Shown here: piece by piece, positions 27,319-34,901 of the stretch
How positions within the stretch are numbered: the stretch's first letter is position 1
Layout: each line of letters opens with the position of its first letter
NCBI GenBank assembly: GCA_002345675.1
Contig: DDWL01000069.1
Location: forward strand, 20,266 to 82,729
Origin: Bacteroidales bacterium UBA2287
GTDB lineage: Bacteria > Bacteroidota > Bacteroidia > Bacteroidales > Tenuifilaceae
DNA length: 62,464 nt
Direction of reading: 5' to 3'
Made by a program: the position numbers and the translations under genes
The notes under the pieces: model-generated
What the model saw: only the letters and a program-made list of their open reading frames with translations
Databases searched by the model: none
Told to the model about the DNA's origin: nothing

Positions 27319-27777
27319 ATGTTAGTTAACAACAAACTCGACAAGTCGTTTGGCCCAGTAGGTTCTGCTTCGGGAATTCTTATTTTTACTGTTGGTTTAG
27401 TAATGGCTTACCAATCATTATTGGCACTTTTAGTTGCACTTCTTGGCGCTTTTTTTGGCTTTTCGTATTCGAGTACTCATATCGATTTCGACCAAAAGCG
27501 AGTTCGATTTAGCAATAATCTTTTTGGCATATTTAAAACTGGGAAATGGATAAATATTGAACCAAACATGGCTGTTGGCCTTAAAAAAAACAATAGAACC
27601 TGGCGCTCGTACAGTAAAGGAAACCGAACGTACGATTGCACCCAAATCGACTTTAGGCTAAACCTTTACGACTCGAACAATAAAATTATTTTGCCCCTTA
27701 AAAAGGTTCAGTCGGTTGTACTTGCAAAAGAAGAACTAGAACTAATGGCAAACCTACTTGGCTTAAAACCAATTTAG
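27319..27777 (+). CDS. Small membrane protein, unknown
   Basis: This 152-aa protein has a short polar N-terminus (MLVNNKLDKSFGPVGSASG), two adjacent membrane helices (about residues 18-50), then a basic soluble domain (about 55-150) rich in beta strand, with SSTHIDFDQKRVRFSNNLFG and GKWINIEPNMAVGL. This two-helix plus PH-like layout is seen in many bacterial membrane-associated proteins of unknown role. An upstream ATG at 27250 is possible but lies before the promoter box. It stands alone between the second Crp/Fnr gene and the cold-shock gene. Confidence 0.65.
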   Translation: MLVNNKLDKSFGPVGSASGILIFTVGLVMAYQSLLALLVALLGAFFGFSYSSTHIDFDQKRVRFSNNLFGIFKTGKWINIEPNMAVGLKKNNRTWRSYSKGNRTYDCTQIDFRLNLYDSNNKIILPLKKVQSVVLAKEELELMANLLGLKPI

Positions 27778-27824
27778 TAAAAGTAGGCAAAGGAATTAAA
27801 TTAGGATATTTAACACATTTATAG

Positions 27825-27832
27825 TACCTTTG
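27825..27832 (+). promoter_or_regulatory. Probable -7 box for the cold-shock-domain gene, long leader
   Basis: TACCTTTG lies 148 bp before the ATG at 27981. A long untranslated leader is typical of cold-shock genes, so it may carry temperature-dependent structure. Confidence 0.5.
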
Positions 27833-27980
27833 CGCCAAGAGGTAGTTCCTATGGCTCCCAATAGTTCTCGGGAAAGGGTTGGTTTTACTAACCAAAAGCA
27901 TTTTTAAGGTTAAAAAACAGCCGCTTGCCAAATACACCCCAGTCGCTAATCAATAACTAAAAAAACAATAATAACACACT

Positions 27981-28439
27981 ATGGGTAGATCGCAAGAAAC
28001 CTTTAACAAAAGGGACAAGGAAAAGAAAAGACTAAAGAAAAAGCAGGATAAACTGCAAAAGAAAGAGGAACGCAAAACCACCGATACAGGAAAAAGTTTT
28101 GAAGATATGTTTGCTTATGTTGACGAAAACGGCAACTTGTCTTCTACCCCACCCGATCCAAAGAGCAAAACAGCAGTTAAAATGGAAGATATTCAAATTT
28201 CCATTGCTCGTCAAGCCGACATTGACCCAGCCGATTTAATTAGAAAAGGTACTGTTGCTTTCTTTAACGACTCAAAGGGCTACGGTTTTATTAAAGACCA
28301 CGAATCGCAGGAAAGTATTTTTGTACATATTAACGGGCTTCTCGACAGAGTTAAGGAGAACGACAAGGTTACCTTCGAAACCGAAAGAGGACAAAAAGGG
28401 CTAAACGCCATAAAGGTTAAGCTAATACCTAAAGAGTAA
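27981..28439 (+). CDS. Cold-shock domain protein with basic N-terminal extension
   Basis: This 152-aa protein has a very basic N-terminus (KRDKEKKRLKKKQDKLQKKEER, about residues 10-31), an acidic linker, and a C-terminal cold-shock domain (about 88-150). That domain shows RNP1-like KGYGFIKD and RNP2-like SIFVHI motifs, so it should bind single-stranded RNA or DNA. The starting Lys-rich helix may give extra nucleic-acid contact. Bacteroidota commonly have this extended form. It is a single gene with its own promoter, a 148-bp leader and tandem terminators. Confidence 0.93.
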   Translation: MGRSQETFNKRDKEKKRLKKKQDKLQKKEERKTTDTGKSFEDMFAYVDENGNLSSTPPDPKSKTAVKMEDIQISIARQADIDPADLIRKGTVAFFNDSKGYGFIKDHESQESIFVHINGLLDRVKENDKVTFETERGQKGLNAIKVKLIPKE

Positions 28440-28450
28440 ATATAAACAGA

Positions 28451-28476
28451 AAGGCTGCCAATTGGTAGCCTTTTTT
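28451..28476 (+). terminator. Terminator 1 after the cold-shock gene
   Basis: AAGGCTGCCA pairs with TGGTAGCCTT (G·U allowed), followed by TTTTTT. Confidence 0.85.
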
Positions 28477-28502
28477 GCTTTATTGGGCGTTTATAGTATT
28501 GT

Positions 28503-28545
28503 AAGGGGCAATTAGAATTTTTCAATTCTAATTGCCCCTTTTTAT
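28503..28545. terminator. Terminator-like hairpin 2 with 17-bp perfect stem
   Basis: The arms at 28503-28519 (AAGGGGCAATTAGAATT) and 28524-28540 are perfect complements around a TTTC loop, followed by a T-rich run. It lies between the cold-shock gene and the DUF134 cluster. Confidence 0.8.
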
Positions 28546-28677
28546 TTGCTTTTTTTTATAAATACTGTGTAATGCATTTATTCCAGCATTAATAGGTTAA
28601 GCGCCTAAGTAAACAAGGCAATACAAATACACCTTTATATATAATACTCAAAAGCATATAGAATTTATGGTTTAAAT

Positions 28678-28709
28678 TTTGCATTATGAGCATATGTTCA
28701 TTATCTTTG
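28678..28709 (+). promoter_or_regulatory. Promoter of the DUF134/NifX cluster
   Basis: TTTG (28678-28681), a 20-bp spacer and TATCTTTG (28702-28709) form a full Bacteroidota promoter, 23 bp before the DUF134 ATG. Confidence 0.75.
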
Positions 28710-28729
28710 TATCAATCATTTGCTCATAA
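28684..28729. promoter_or_regulatory. Candidate operator: 13-bp inverted repeat around the -7 box
   Basis: TTATGAGCATATG (28684-28696) and CATTTGCTCATAA (28717-28729) are inverted copies matching at 12 of 13 positions. They are centred in the -7 box. The first gene downstream encodes a DUF134 protein with a helix-turn-helix, so autoregulation is a natural guess. Confidence 0.55.
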
Positions 28730-28732
28730 ACT

Positions 28733-29299
28733 ATGTCGCCAAGACTAAAAAAACTAAGAAAAGTACTTAACCCACCTGTAATTAAAGGATTTAAGCCGTA
28801 CGGCCCCGAGGTAGGTTCACTAAATACTGAGCCTATACTTTTACATTACGAAGAGTATGAAGCGCTTCGCCTTTGTGACTACGACATGTACAACCACCAT
28901 GAGGCATCGGCAATAATGGGCGTTTCGCGCCCAACATTTACTCGTATTTACGCTTCGGTTCGTCAAAAAGTGGCTATGGCCTTTGCCGAAGGCCGACAAA
29001 TGTCCATTGAAGGTGGCAAGGTATATTTCGACAGCGATTGGTATAGCTGCGGAAGCTGTAAATGCTTTTTCAATAATCCTCAAAAAGAAGTTGAAATAAG
29101 CAATTGTCCTCTTTGTGGAAGCGATAAGGTTAGCAGCAATAACATGGAAGATGGAACCGACGAACAAAATGCAAGTAAAAATTGCAACGACATTTGCTTT
29201 TGCCCCAGTTGTGGTTACGAAGAAGGTCATAAATTAGGAAAGCCTTGCAGCCAAATGGTATGCCCTAAATGCAATGCAAAAATGAGACTAAAAAAGTAA
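28733..29299 (+). CDS. DUF134 family DNA-binding protein with zinc ribbons
   Basis: This 188-aa protein has an N-terminal DUF134 (UPF0251) domain with a sigma-70 region-4-like helix-turn-helix (about residues 40-75: LHYEEYEALRLCDYD and ASAIMGVSRPTFTRIYASVR). Several C-x2-C pairs follow: CGSCKC (about 104-109), CPLC, CPSC and CPKC, pointing to zinc ribbons. It begins a cluster with NifX-like and ferredoxin-MinD genes. It is probably a regulator of that cluster, since an inverted repeat flanks its promoter. The metal and signal are unknown. Confidence 0.88.
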   Translation: MSPRLKKLRKVLNPPVIKGFKPYGPEVGSLNTEPILLHYEEYEALRLCDYDMYNHHEASAIMGVSRPTFTRIYASVRQKVAMAFAEGRQMSIEGGKVYFDSDWYSCGSCKCFFNNPQKEVEISNCPLCGSDKVSSNNMEDGTDEQNASKNCNDICFCPSCGYEEGHKLGKPCSQMVCPKCNAKMRLKK

Positions 29300-29326
29300 C
29301 AGGAATAGAAATAAAAATTGTTGAAA

Positions 29327-29644
29327 ATGAAAGTAGCAATAACATCATCGGGAAACACCTTAGACTCATTGCTCGACGAACGCTTCGGCCGCTGTCCCTA
29401 TTTTGTAATATACGACACCGAAAGCAAGGCAATGGAGTTTATACCAAATCCCAATATAAACGCCGAAAACGGAGCTGGGCCAGCATCGGTTCAACTTGTT
29501 GCCTCACGAAATGTGAGCAAAATTGTGTCGGGCGAGTTTGGGATGAAAATCAAATCGCTCGTCGATAGCCTTAAAATACAAATGATTGTAGTTAAGGAAC
29601 CTAACAAGAAAGTAAGCGACATAATTGAAATGCTAAATTATTAA
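29327..29644 (+). CDS. NifX/NifB-like (dinitrogenase cofactor) domain protein 1
   Basis: This 105-aa cytoplasmic protein is a single dinitrogenase iron-molybdenum cofactor domain. Its start, MKVAITSSGNTLDSLLDERF, and GRCPYFVIYD are diagnostic, as is SVQLVASRNVSKIVSGEFG. The family binds metal clusters; one member is the Desulfovibrio orange protein, which carries a molybdenum-copper cluster. A TTG at 29318 could extend it by three residues. It follows DUF134 and is 3 bp before the first small basic gene. The absence of nifHDK genes here argues against nitrogen fixation. Confidence 0.9.
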   Translation: MKVAITSSGNTLDSLLDERFGRCPYFVIYDTESKAMEFIPNPNINAENGAGPASVQLVASRNVSKIVSGEFGMKIKSLVDSLKIQMIVVKEPNKKVSDIIEMLNY

Positions 29645-29647
29645 GCC

Positions 29648-29830
29648 ATGCCAAAACTCGATGGAACAGGCCCCGATGGAAAGGGCTCAGGAAAAGGTAG
29701 GAAACTTGGAGATTGTGAAAAAGGAACCGATAAGGATAACCCTCAAAAACTTGGCAAAGGACTGGGGTTAGGCCGTAAATCGGGAACCGGAAGCGGTAAA
29801 GGAAAACGTTTACAAAGTGGAAAACACTAA
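29648..29830 (+). CDS. Small Gly/Lys-rich protein 1 (DUF5320-like)
   Basis: This 60-aa protein is made mostly of Gly, Lys, Ser and Asp. Its N-terminus MPKLDGTGPDGKGSGKGRK, with a Cys soon after (GDC), fits the MPxxxxTGPxGxGxxxGRxxGxC pattern of tiny DUF5320-type proteins found beside NifX-like genes in anaerobes. The second half is GLGLGRKSGTGSGKGKR. It should be disordered and positively charged. It lies 3 bp after the NifX-like gene and 24 bp before a paralogue. Function is unknown. Confidence 0.75.
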   Translation: MPKLDGTGPDGKGSGKGRKLGDCEKGTDKDNPQKLGKGLGLGRKSGTGSGKGKRLQSGKH

Positions 29831-29854
29831 GTACTAACCTTAATAAATAATGCT

Positions 29855-30076
29855 ATGCCAAATTTTAATCAAACTGGCCCAAAAGGACAAGGTCCAAAAA
29901 CTGGCCGCAAAAAGGGACACTGTACAAATAATGATGAAGGAAGTAAAACCCAACCCGAAAGCGATACTCCCAACGAGAAACCCCCTGAAAACCAAAAAAT
30001 GGGTTTAGGGCGTGGTGCACATGGACGTGGACGCGGCTTGGGTTTAAAGAATCGATTAAGGGGCGCTTCTAAATAA
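29855..30076 (+). CDS. Small Gly/Lys-rich protein 2 (DUF5320-like)
   Basis: This 73-aa protein is a paralogue of the preceding one. It starts MPNFNQTGPKGQGPKTGRKK with a Cys soon after (GHC), then an acidic-proline linker, and ends in a Gly/Arg-rich tail (GLGRGAHGRGRGLGLKNRLR). The shared N-terminal pattern shows a duplication within the cluster. It is followed by a 17-bp-arm hairpin, so the cluster may be divided into two transcripts here. Function is unknown. Confidence 0.75.
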   Translation: MPNFNQTGPKGQGPKTGRKKGHCTNNDEGSKTQPESDTPNEKPPENQKMGLGRGAHGRGRGLGLKNRLRGASK

Positions 30077-30087
30077 CTCTCTTCAAT

Positions 30088-30122
30088 TATTCACGGGGTG
30101 ACTTCAAGTCACCCCGTGAATA
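30088..30122. repeat. Near-perfect palindrome with 17-bp arms
   Basis: TATTCACGGGGTGACTT (30088-30104), a single C, then its exact complement (30106-30122). No T run follows. It shares the core GACTTCAAGTC with the hairpin at 45130-45166. Immediately after is CACTGAGCGGAGTCGAAGTG (30149-30168), another common dispersed phrase. Confidence 0.8.
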
Positions 30123-30214
30123 ACTAATAAACCATTCAACCAATTTTACACTGAGCGGAGTCGAAGTGCACCAAATTAACTTAGTTAACTAATTAACCAA
30201 TCAACTAAACAAAA

Positions 30215-30586
30215 ATGAATAAAACTATCGCCATCCCAATGGAAAATGGAGTGCTTTGCGCTCATTTTGGGCACTGCCAACAATTTGCAATTGTAAAAGT
30301 AGAAAATAGCAAAATTATCGACATAAAGGAGATAACTCCTCCCGAGCATGTTCCGGGCTTATACCCAAAGTGGGTTGCCCAACTTGGAGCAACCGATGTA
30401 ATTGCGGGTGGAATGGGACAAAAAGCCATTGACCTGTTTAACGAGCAACATATAAATGTTTTTATTGGCGCTCCACTTACCTCGGCAAAGGAACTTGTTT
30501 TAAATTTTATTGAAGACAAACTAGTACTAAGCGCAAATTACTGCAACCACGAAAACGGTCATGAACACGGAAACTGCAATCACTAA
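30215..30586 (+). CDS. NifX/NifB-like (dinitrogenase cofactor) domain protein 2
   Basis: This 123-aa protein is a second single dinitrogenase cofactor domain. Conserved positions include IPMENGVLCAHFGHCQQFAI near the N-terminus and WVAQLGATDVIAGGMGQKAI in the middle. It differs from the first copy in a C-terminal His/Cys-rich tail (CNHENGHEHGNCNH) that looks like a metal-binding site. It comes just before the frameshifted DUF89 gene. Orange-protein-like metal cluster binding is the best guess. Confidence 0.9.
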   Translation: MNKTIAIPMENGVLCAHFGHCQQFAIVKVENSKIIDIKEITPPEHVPGLYPKWVAQLGATDVIAGGMGQKAIDLFNEQHINVFIGAPLTSAKELVLNFIEDKLVLSANYCNHENGHEHGNCNH

Positions 30587-30596
30587 AGAACAAAAA

Positions 30597-31450
30597 ATGG
30601 TTGACGAGAAATGCGAAGCATGCTTTTTGAAAACCTACATGCGCCTTTTTCAAAAATTTAATGTTAGTGAAAAACAGCAGCACGATTTTTTAGATTTCTT
30701 CAATCAAACTATGCAAAATGCTTCTGAACTTTCGAGTCCCGAAATACAGCGCATTTTAAGTAAAACTTTTTGTAGCATAATTCATGTTGCTGATCCATTT
30801 TTTGAAGAAAAGAAGAGCAGCAATTGCATTGCATTAGAACTTTACAAAACTTGGAAACCAAGGGTAATTGAAGCAAGTTCTCCTTTCGACATGGCACTAC
30901 GACTATCCATTGCGGGTAACGTAATGGACTATGGAGCCAGTAGTAATTTAATATAAATAAAACGGTGGAGAATGTAATTAATGCCAAATTGGCAATAAAC
31001 CACTCGGCTCTCCTTAGGCAAAGAATTCTTAATGCCAATAAAATTTTAATACTAGGCGATAACGCAGGCGAAATAGTTTTCGATAAACTTTTTATTGAAA
31101 CTATTATGCATAGCGACGTTACCTATGCGGTAAAAGATGGCCCAATTCTTAACGATGTAACGCTTAACGACGCAGAGCAAACAGGAATGCTTGACGTTGC
31201 CGATGTTATTTCGAACGGATTTGATGCCCCATCAACAGTTCTAAAGTGCTGTAGCAAGGAATTTATGAATATATACCAATCGGCCGATTTAATAATTTCG
31301 AAGGGACAAGGAAACTTCGAGGGATTAATGAACGAAAACGACCCACGAATTTTCTTTTTACTAATGGCAAAATGCGACACTATAGGCAATTTATTAAATG
31401 TTAGCAAGGGAAGTTTTGTTGTTTACAATCAATTTTTTAACGCAAACTAA
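30597..31450 (+). pseudogene. DUF89/ARMT1-like protein, broken by a -1 frameshift
   Basis: The DUF89 fold is split into two frames. The first part (from ATG 30597, or ATG 30561 overlapping the NifX-like gene) carries KCEACFLKTYMRLF and RLSIAGNVMDYGAS, and stops at 30956. The second, from about 30947, continues the same domain with ILGDNAGEIVFDKLFIE, KDGPILNDVTLNDA and LIISKGQGNFEGL, up to 31450. Reading AAT-TTT-AAT rather than AAT-TTA rejoins them, so one T is missing near 30947-30950. DUF89 members are metal-dependent phosphatases acting on damaged sugar phosphates or nucleotides. It is either a recent pseudogene, a programmed shift or a sequencing error. Confidence 0.8.
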
Positions 31451-31464
31451 TAAAATGCACTAGC

Positions 31465-31908
31465 ATGGAAAAGGTGAAAATTGGAATCGTAATTTGCCAG
31501 CGCTACGCAACTTGTGCTGGTGGAAAATGCTTGCGTTCGCTACAAAAAAAAGAGGGAGCATTTGCAATGTATAAAGACACCGAAATTGAACTTGCCGGCT
31601 ACACTACATGCGGCGGATGCCCTGGTGGGAATATTGAGTATGCACCTGAAGAAATGAAAAAAAATGGCGTAACCCACATCCACTTTGCCACAGGTTTTAT
31701 TGTTGGCTACCCACCATGCCCATATATGGAACATTTCGAAAAGTTTATACCCGAAAAATACGGGATGAAAGTAGTATTTGGAACTCATCCAATACCCGAA
31801 AAATACTTTTTAACACACAGCAAACTAAATACGTGGAACTCGCCCTTTCTTCAAAAGGTTATTAGCAACACGTTAACCGATAAAGCTACAAGGCTAAAGT
31901 ATGACTAA
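31465..31908 (+). CDS. CGGC domain protein
   Basis: This 147-aa protein has the CGGC motif (TTCGGCPGGN, about residues 50-59) and nearby cysteines CQRYATCAGGKC (about 11-22) and YPPCPY (about 83-88). This is the cysteine pattern of the CGGC family, thought to bind a metal centre. It overlaps the next gene by 8 bp (ATGACTAA), so the two should be co-translated. Such genes accompany NifX-like and ferredoxin-ATPase genes in anaerobes. Function is unknown. Confidence 0.87.
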   Translation: MEKVKIGIVICQRYATCAGGKCLRSLQKKEGAFAMYKDTEIELAGYTTCGGCPGGNIEYAPEEMKKNGVTHIHFATGFIVGYPPCPYMEHFEKFIPEKYGMKVVFGTHPIPEKYFLTHSKLNTWNSPFLQKVISNTLTDKATRLKYD

Positions 31909-32785
31909 AAGAAACACCATTCGAATTGCAGTAGCTAGCGGAAAGGGAGGAACAGGAAAAACGCTTATTTCAACTAGCCTATTTTACACGCTACAAAATA
32001 ATAACCAAGAAGTTACACTTATCGATTGCGATGCCGAAGAGCCAAACGATATGCTTTACTTTTCGGGAATTCACCAGAAATGCACTGTTGTTAGTCAACT
32101 TGTTCCCGTAATTAATGAAGCCAAATGTACGTACTGCGGAAAATGCCACGATTACTGTAGCTACAAGGCAATATTCATTCTTCCTCAGTCAAAAATTATT
32201 AAGGTAATGGACGACTTGTGCCACGGCTGTGGGGCATGCACTGTTGCTTGCAAGTTCGATGCAATAACCGAAAAAAGCGTTTCGCTTGGCGAAGTTAACA
32301 GCTATAGTATTAGCAGCAATTCGAAAATAATTGAAGCGCGAACCCGAATAGGAGTTTACTCGCCAGTTCCCATTATTAAATCGGCAATAAGCGAAGCGAA
32401 AAACCAAGGCTTAATTATAATGGATTCGCCTCCAGGAACTTCGTGCCCATTTATTCAAACCGTTGCTCAAGCCAGCTACGTTATTCTGGTTACAGAACCC
32501 ACTCCATTTGGGCTTAGCGACCTAAAACAATCGGTTGAAACGCTTAAAACCATGCAAAAACCTTACGGGGTTATTGTAAACAGAGCAGGAATGGGAAACA
32601 ACGAAGTGTACAAATACCTTGAAAAGGAAGGAATTACGCTTCTTATGGAAATACCGTTCGACAGAGAGATTGCATCTATTTACTCCAAGGGGCTTATTGT
32701 TGCCAAGCAAAAACCCGAACTTCAATTGGAGCTACTAAACGTTTTAAACATCATTTTAGCGCAGCATGGAAATAGCAATAATTAG
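31901..32785 (+). CDS. MinD-type P-loop ATPase with inserted ferredoxin domain 1
   Basis: This 294-aa protein has a deviant Walker A (SGKGGTGKT, about residues 13-21) of the MinD/Mrp family, interrupted by a two-cluster ferredoxin insertion: CTYCGKCHDYCSYKAI and CHGCGACTVACKFDAI. The second ATPase half follows with MDSPPGTSCPF. It is 294 aa, like the ORP-complex ATPases of Desulfovibrio. It overlaps the CGGC gene by 8 bp and the paralogue downstream by 20 bp. It probably hydrolyses ATP while moving electrons or metal clusters to the NifX-like partner. Confidence 0.92.
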   Translation: MTKRNTIRIAVASGKGGTGKTLISTSLFYTLQNNNQEVTLIDCDAEEPNDMLYFSGIHQKCTVVSQLVPVINEAKCTYCGKCHDYCSYKAIFILPQSKIIKVMDDLCHGCGACTVACKFDAITEKSVSLGEVNSYSISSNSKIIEARTRIGVYSPVPIIKSAISEAKNQGLIIMDSPPGTSCPFIQTVAQASYVILVTEPTPFGLSDLKQSVETLKTMQKPYGVIVNRAGMGNNEVYKYLEKEGITLLMEIPFDREIASIYSKGLIVAKQKPELQLELLNVLNIILAQHGNSNN

Positions 32786-33635
32786 CGGTAAAGGAGGAAC
32801 AGGCAAAAGCAGCATAAGTGCAGCTTTTGCAACATTAACCAGTAACATAGTACTTGCCGATTGCGATGTTGATGCCGCTAACCTTTACCTTATATTCAAC
32901 CCAACACATAGCGAAGAACAGGTTTATATTGCAGGGCAAAAGGCAGTTGTCGATTATTCTGTATGCAGTAATTGTGGCCTGTGCGCAAATTACTGTCGGT
33001 TTAACGCTATTCACTTTAAAAGCGAAAAAGTAGAAATTGACGAAATTTCGTGCGATGGCTGTCAACTTTGCTCGCACATTTGCCCCGAGAGTGCCATTAC
33101 AATGGTTAACAACGACCGCAGCCGAATGTATTCAGGAACTTTTCGCAATGGCCAAATGGTATACGGACGACTGGCACCAGGCGAAGAAAACTCGGGAAAA
33201 CTTGTTAATATGGTTCGCGAAAAAGCAAAAATACTGGCTAAGGAGAATAGTATAAAAAACATAATAATCGATGGTCCTCCAGGAATTGGATGCGCAGTAA
33301 TTTCGTCGATAACAGGAGTTAACCACGTTGTTATAGTTACCGAACCCACTATTTCGGGACTACACGATTTAAAGCGAACACTTGAAGTTGTTTCGAAATT
33401 CAACCTAAAGGCTTGGGTAATTATTAACAAGTACGATTTAAACACCGAAATGACCAGCCAAATTGAGTTACATTGCTCCGAATTGGGCGTTTCGTTGGCT
33501 GGCAAGCTCCCTTTCGACTCGGCAGTTGTTGATGCTATGGTGAATTGTAAAAGTATTATTGAATGGAGCCCCAACTCGATAGTTGCTAAAGAAATTGAGA
33601 ATATTTTCAGAAGAATTCAAATTGAATTCTCATAA
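32766..33635 (+). CDS. MinD-type P-loop ATPase with inserted ferredoxin domain 2
   Basis: This 289-aa paralogue of the preceding gene has SGKGGTGKS (about residues 8-16), ferredoxin motifs CSNCGLCANYCRFNAI and CDGCQLCSHICPESAI, and IIDGPPGIGCAVIS. The pair probably forms a heterodimer, as in orange-protein complexes. It starts inside the preceding gene (20-bp overlap), a sign of tight stoichiometric expression. The operon may end here, because 72 bp precede the next gene. Confidence 0.92.
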   Translation: MEIAIISGKGGTGKSSISAAFATLTSNIVLADCDVDAANLYLIFNPTHSEEQVYIAGQKAVVDYSVCSNCGLCANYCRFNAIHFKSEKVEIDEISCDGCQLCSHICPESAITMVNNDRSRMYSGTFRNGQMVYGRLAPGEENSGKLVNMVREKAKILAKENSIKNIIIDGPPGIGCAVISSITGVNHVVIVTEPTISGLHDLKRTLEVVSKFNLKAWVIINKYDLNTEMTSQIELHCSELGVSLAGKLPFDSAVVDAMVNCKSIIEWSPNSIVAKEIENIFRRIQIEFS

Positions 33636-33707
33636 AGCCAAACAATAGTAAAAAAAAGAAACCCTAACTAGAAAAGGTTTCGAGTATAAATTTTAAAAAA
33701 TAAGATA

Positions 33708-34112
33708 ATGAAATCAATTTCACTTTGGACAAGAAAATTTCAATCCGTTGTTGACAATGGTAGAAATCACAGTATTGTAATTGACCTTCCCGAAGCCAAG
33801 GGAGGTATCAATAGCGGACCAACAGCCCTTGAAATGTGCGTAATGAGCTTTAGTGGCTGCGTAGGAACCATTTTTGCACTGGTAGCCGAAAAAATGAGAA
33901 TTACTTTCGAAAAAATGGAGGTTGAAGTAGATGCTCAACAAAAAAACAATGCTGCAACAATTACCGATTTACACTTCATTCTTACTATTGAAACAAAAGA
34001 AGAAAGGCAAAAAATTGAAAAATGCCTCGAGCATACTATCAACACTTGCCCTGTTGGAATTCTTTTTAAACAAGCAGGCATTAACATTACAAACGAAATA
34101 AAAATGCTTTAG
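33708..34112 (+). CDS. OsmC family protein
   Basis: This 134-aa protein has the OsmC/Ohr fold. The two cysteines used by the family for peroxide reduction are seen in SFSGCVGTIF (about residue 45) and NTCPVGILF (about 115). The N-terminal GPTALEMCVMSFSGC is characteristic. It is encoded 3 bp before mrp and shares its transcript. A role in detoxifying hydroperoxides, or in sulfur chemistry, would suit an oxygen-sensitive metal-cluster system. Confidence 0.88.
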   Translation: MKSISLWTRKFQSVVDNGRNHSIVIDLPEAKGGINSGPTALEMCVMSFSGCVGTIFALVAEKMRITFEKMEVEVDAQQKNNAATITDLHFILTIETKEERQKIEKCLEHTINTCPVGILFKQAGINITNEIKML

Positions 34113-34115
34113 TCC

Positions 34116-34901
34116 ATGTCTGCATTTGATAAAGTTAATTTACCAACAGTTAAGAACATAATTGTTGTTGCTTCGGGAAAAGGTGGGGTTGGCAAATCGA
34201 CTGTGGCAGCCAATTTAGCTATTGCCCTTAGTCGTAATGGCCATAAAACGGCACTTGTTGATGCCGATATTTTTGGACCTTCGATTCCAAAAATGTTTGG
34301 TATTGAGGATGCACAGCCCGAAGTATCGCAAGTTGACGAAAAGGATGTAATGTTTCCAATCGAAATTTTTGGCGTAAAAATTATGTCCATTGGCTTTTTT
34401 GTTAAGAAGAACCAAGGGCTAATTTGGCGTGGCCCCATGGCTGCCAATGCCATTATGCAACTTTTCGAAAATACTATTTGGGGCGAAATTGACTATATGG
34501 TTGTCGATTTCCCTCCGGGAACTAGCGACATTCAGCTAACTACCGTTCAAAAGCTTAATATTAACGGTGCTATAATTGTTACTACACCTCAGGAAATTGC
34601 GCTAAACGATGCACGAAAAGCTGCGTCGCTATTCAACAATAAAGATCTTAAGGTGCCAATTCTTGGAGTTGTCGAAAATATGTCGTGGTTTACGCCCAAG
34701 CCACACCCCGACGAGAAGTACTTTATTTTTGGAACGGGTGGAGGCGAATTACTTGCCAAGGAACTTGGAGTTAAGGTTATTGCGCAAATTCCATTAGTTG
34801 CCGAAATTGGTGAACTTGCAGAAAAAGGGTTTCCTGTTTACAGTTCGAGTAGCAAAGATGCCGTTGATGCCTTCGATAAAATGGTTGAAGCGATAACTTA
34901 A
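34116..34901 (+). CDS. mrp: Mrp/NBP35-type iron-sulfur cluster carrier ATPase
   Basis: This 261-aa protein is a Mrp/ApbC ATPase that inserts or carries Fe-S clusters. It has the deviant Walker A ASGKGGVGKSTVAANLA (about residues 19-35), DADIFGPSIPKMFG, FPPGTSDIQL and GVVENMSWFTPKPHPDEKYFIFG. The family's usual N-terminal MIP18-type domain and the CxxC cluster site are absent, so this is the short form. It directly follows osmC (3-bp gap) and ends the 28.7-34.9 kb block. Confidence 0.92.
   Translation: MSAFDKVNLPTVKNIIVVASGKGGVGKSTVAANLAIALSRNGHKTALVDADIFGPSIPKMFGIEDAQPEVSQVDEKDVMFPIEIFGVKIMSIGFFVKKNQGLIWRGPMAANAIMQLFENTIWGEIDYMVVDFPPGTSDIQLTTVQKLNINGAIIVTTPQEIALNDARKAASLFNNKDLKVPILGVVENMSWFTPKPHPDEKYFIFGTGGGELLAKELGVKVIAQIPLVAEIGELAEKGFPVYSSSSKDAVDAFDKMVEAIT

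Noticed and set aside
29327..30586. Nitrogen fixation genes
   Set aside because: NifX-like single domains are shared by many non-fixing anaerobes and no nifH, nifD, nifK or nifB is here.
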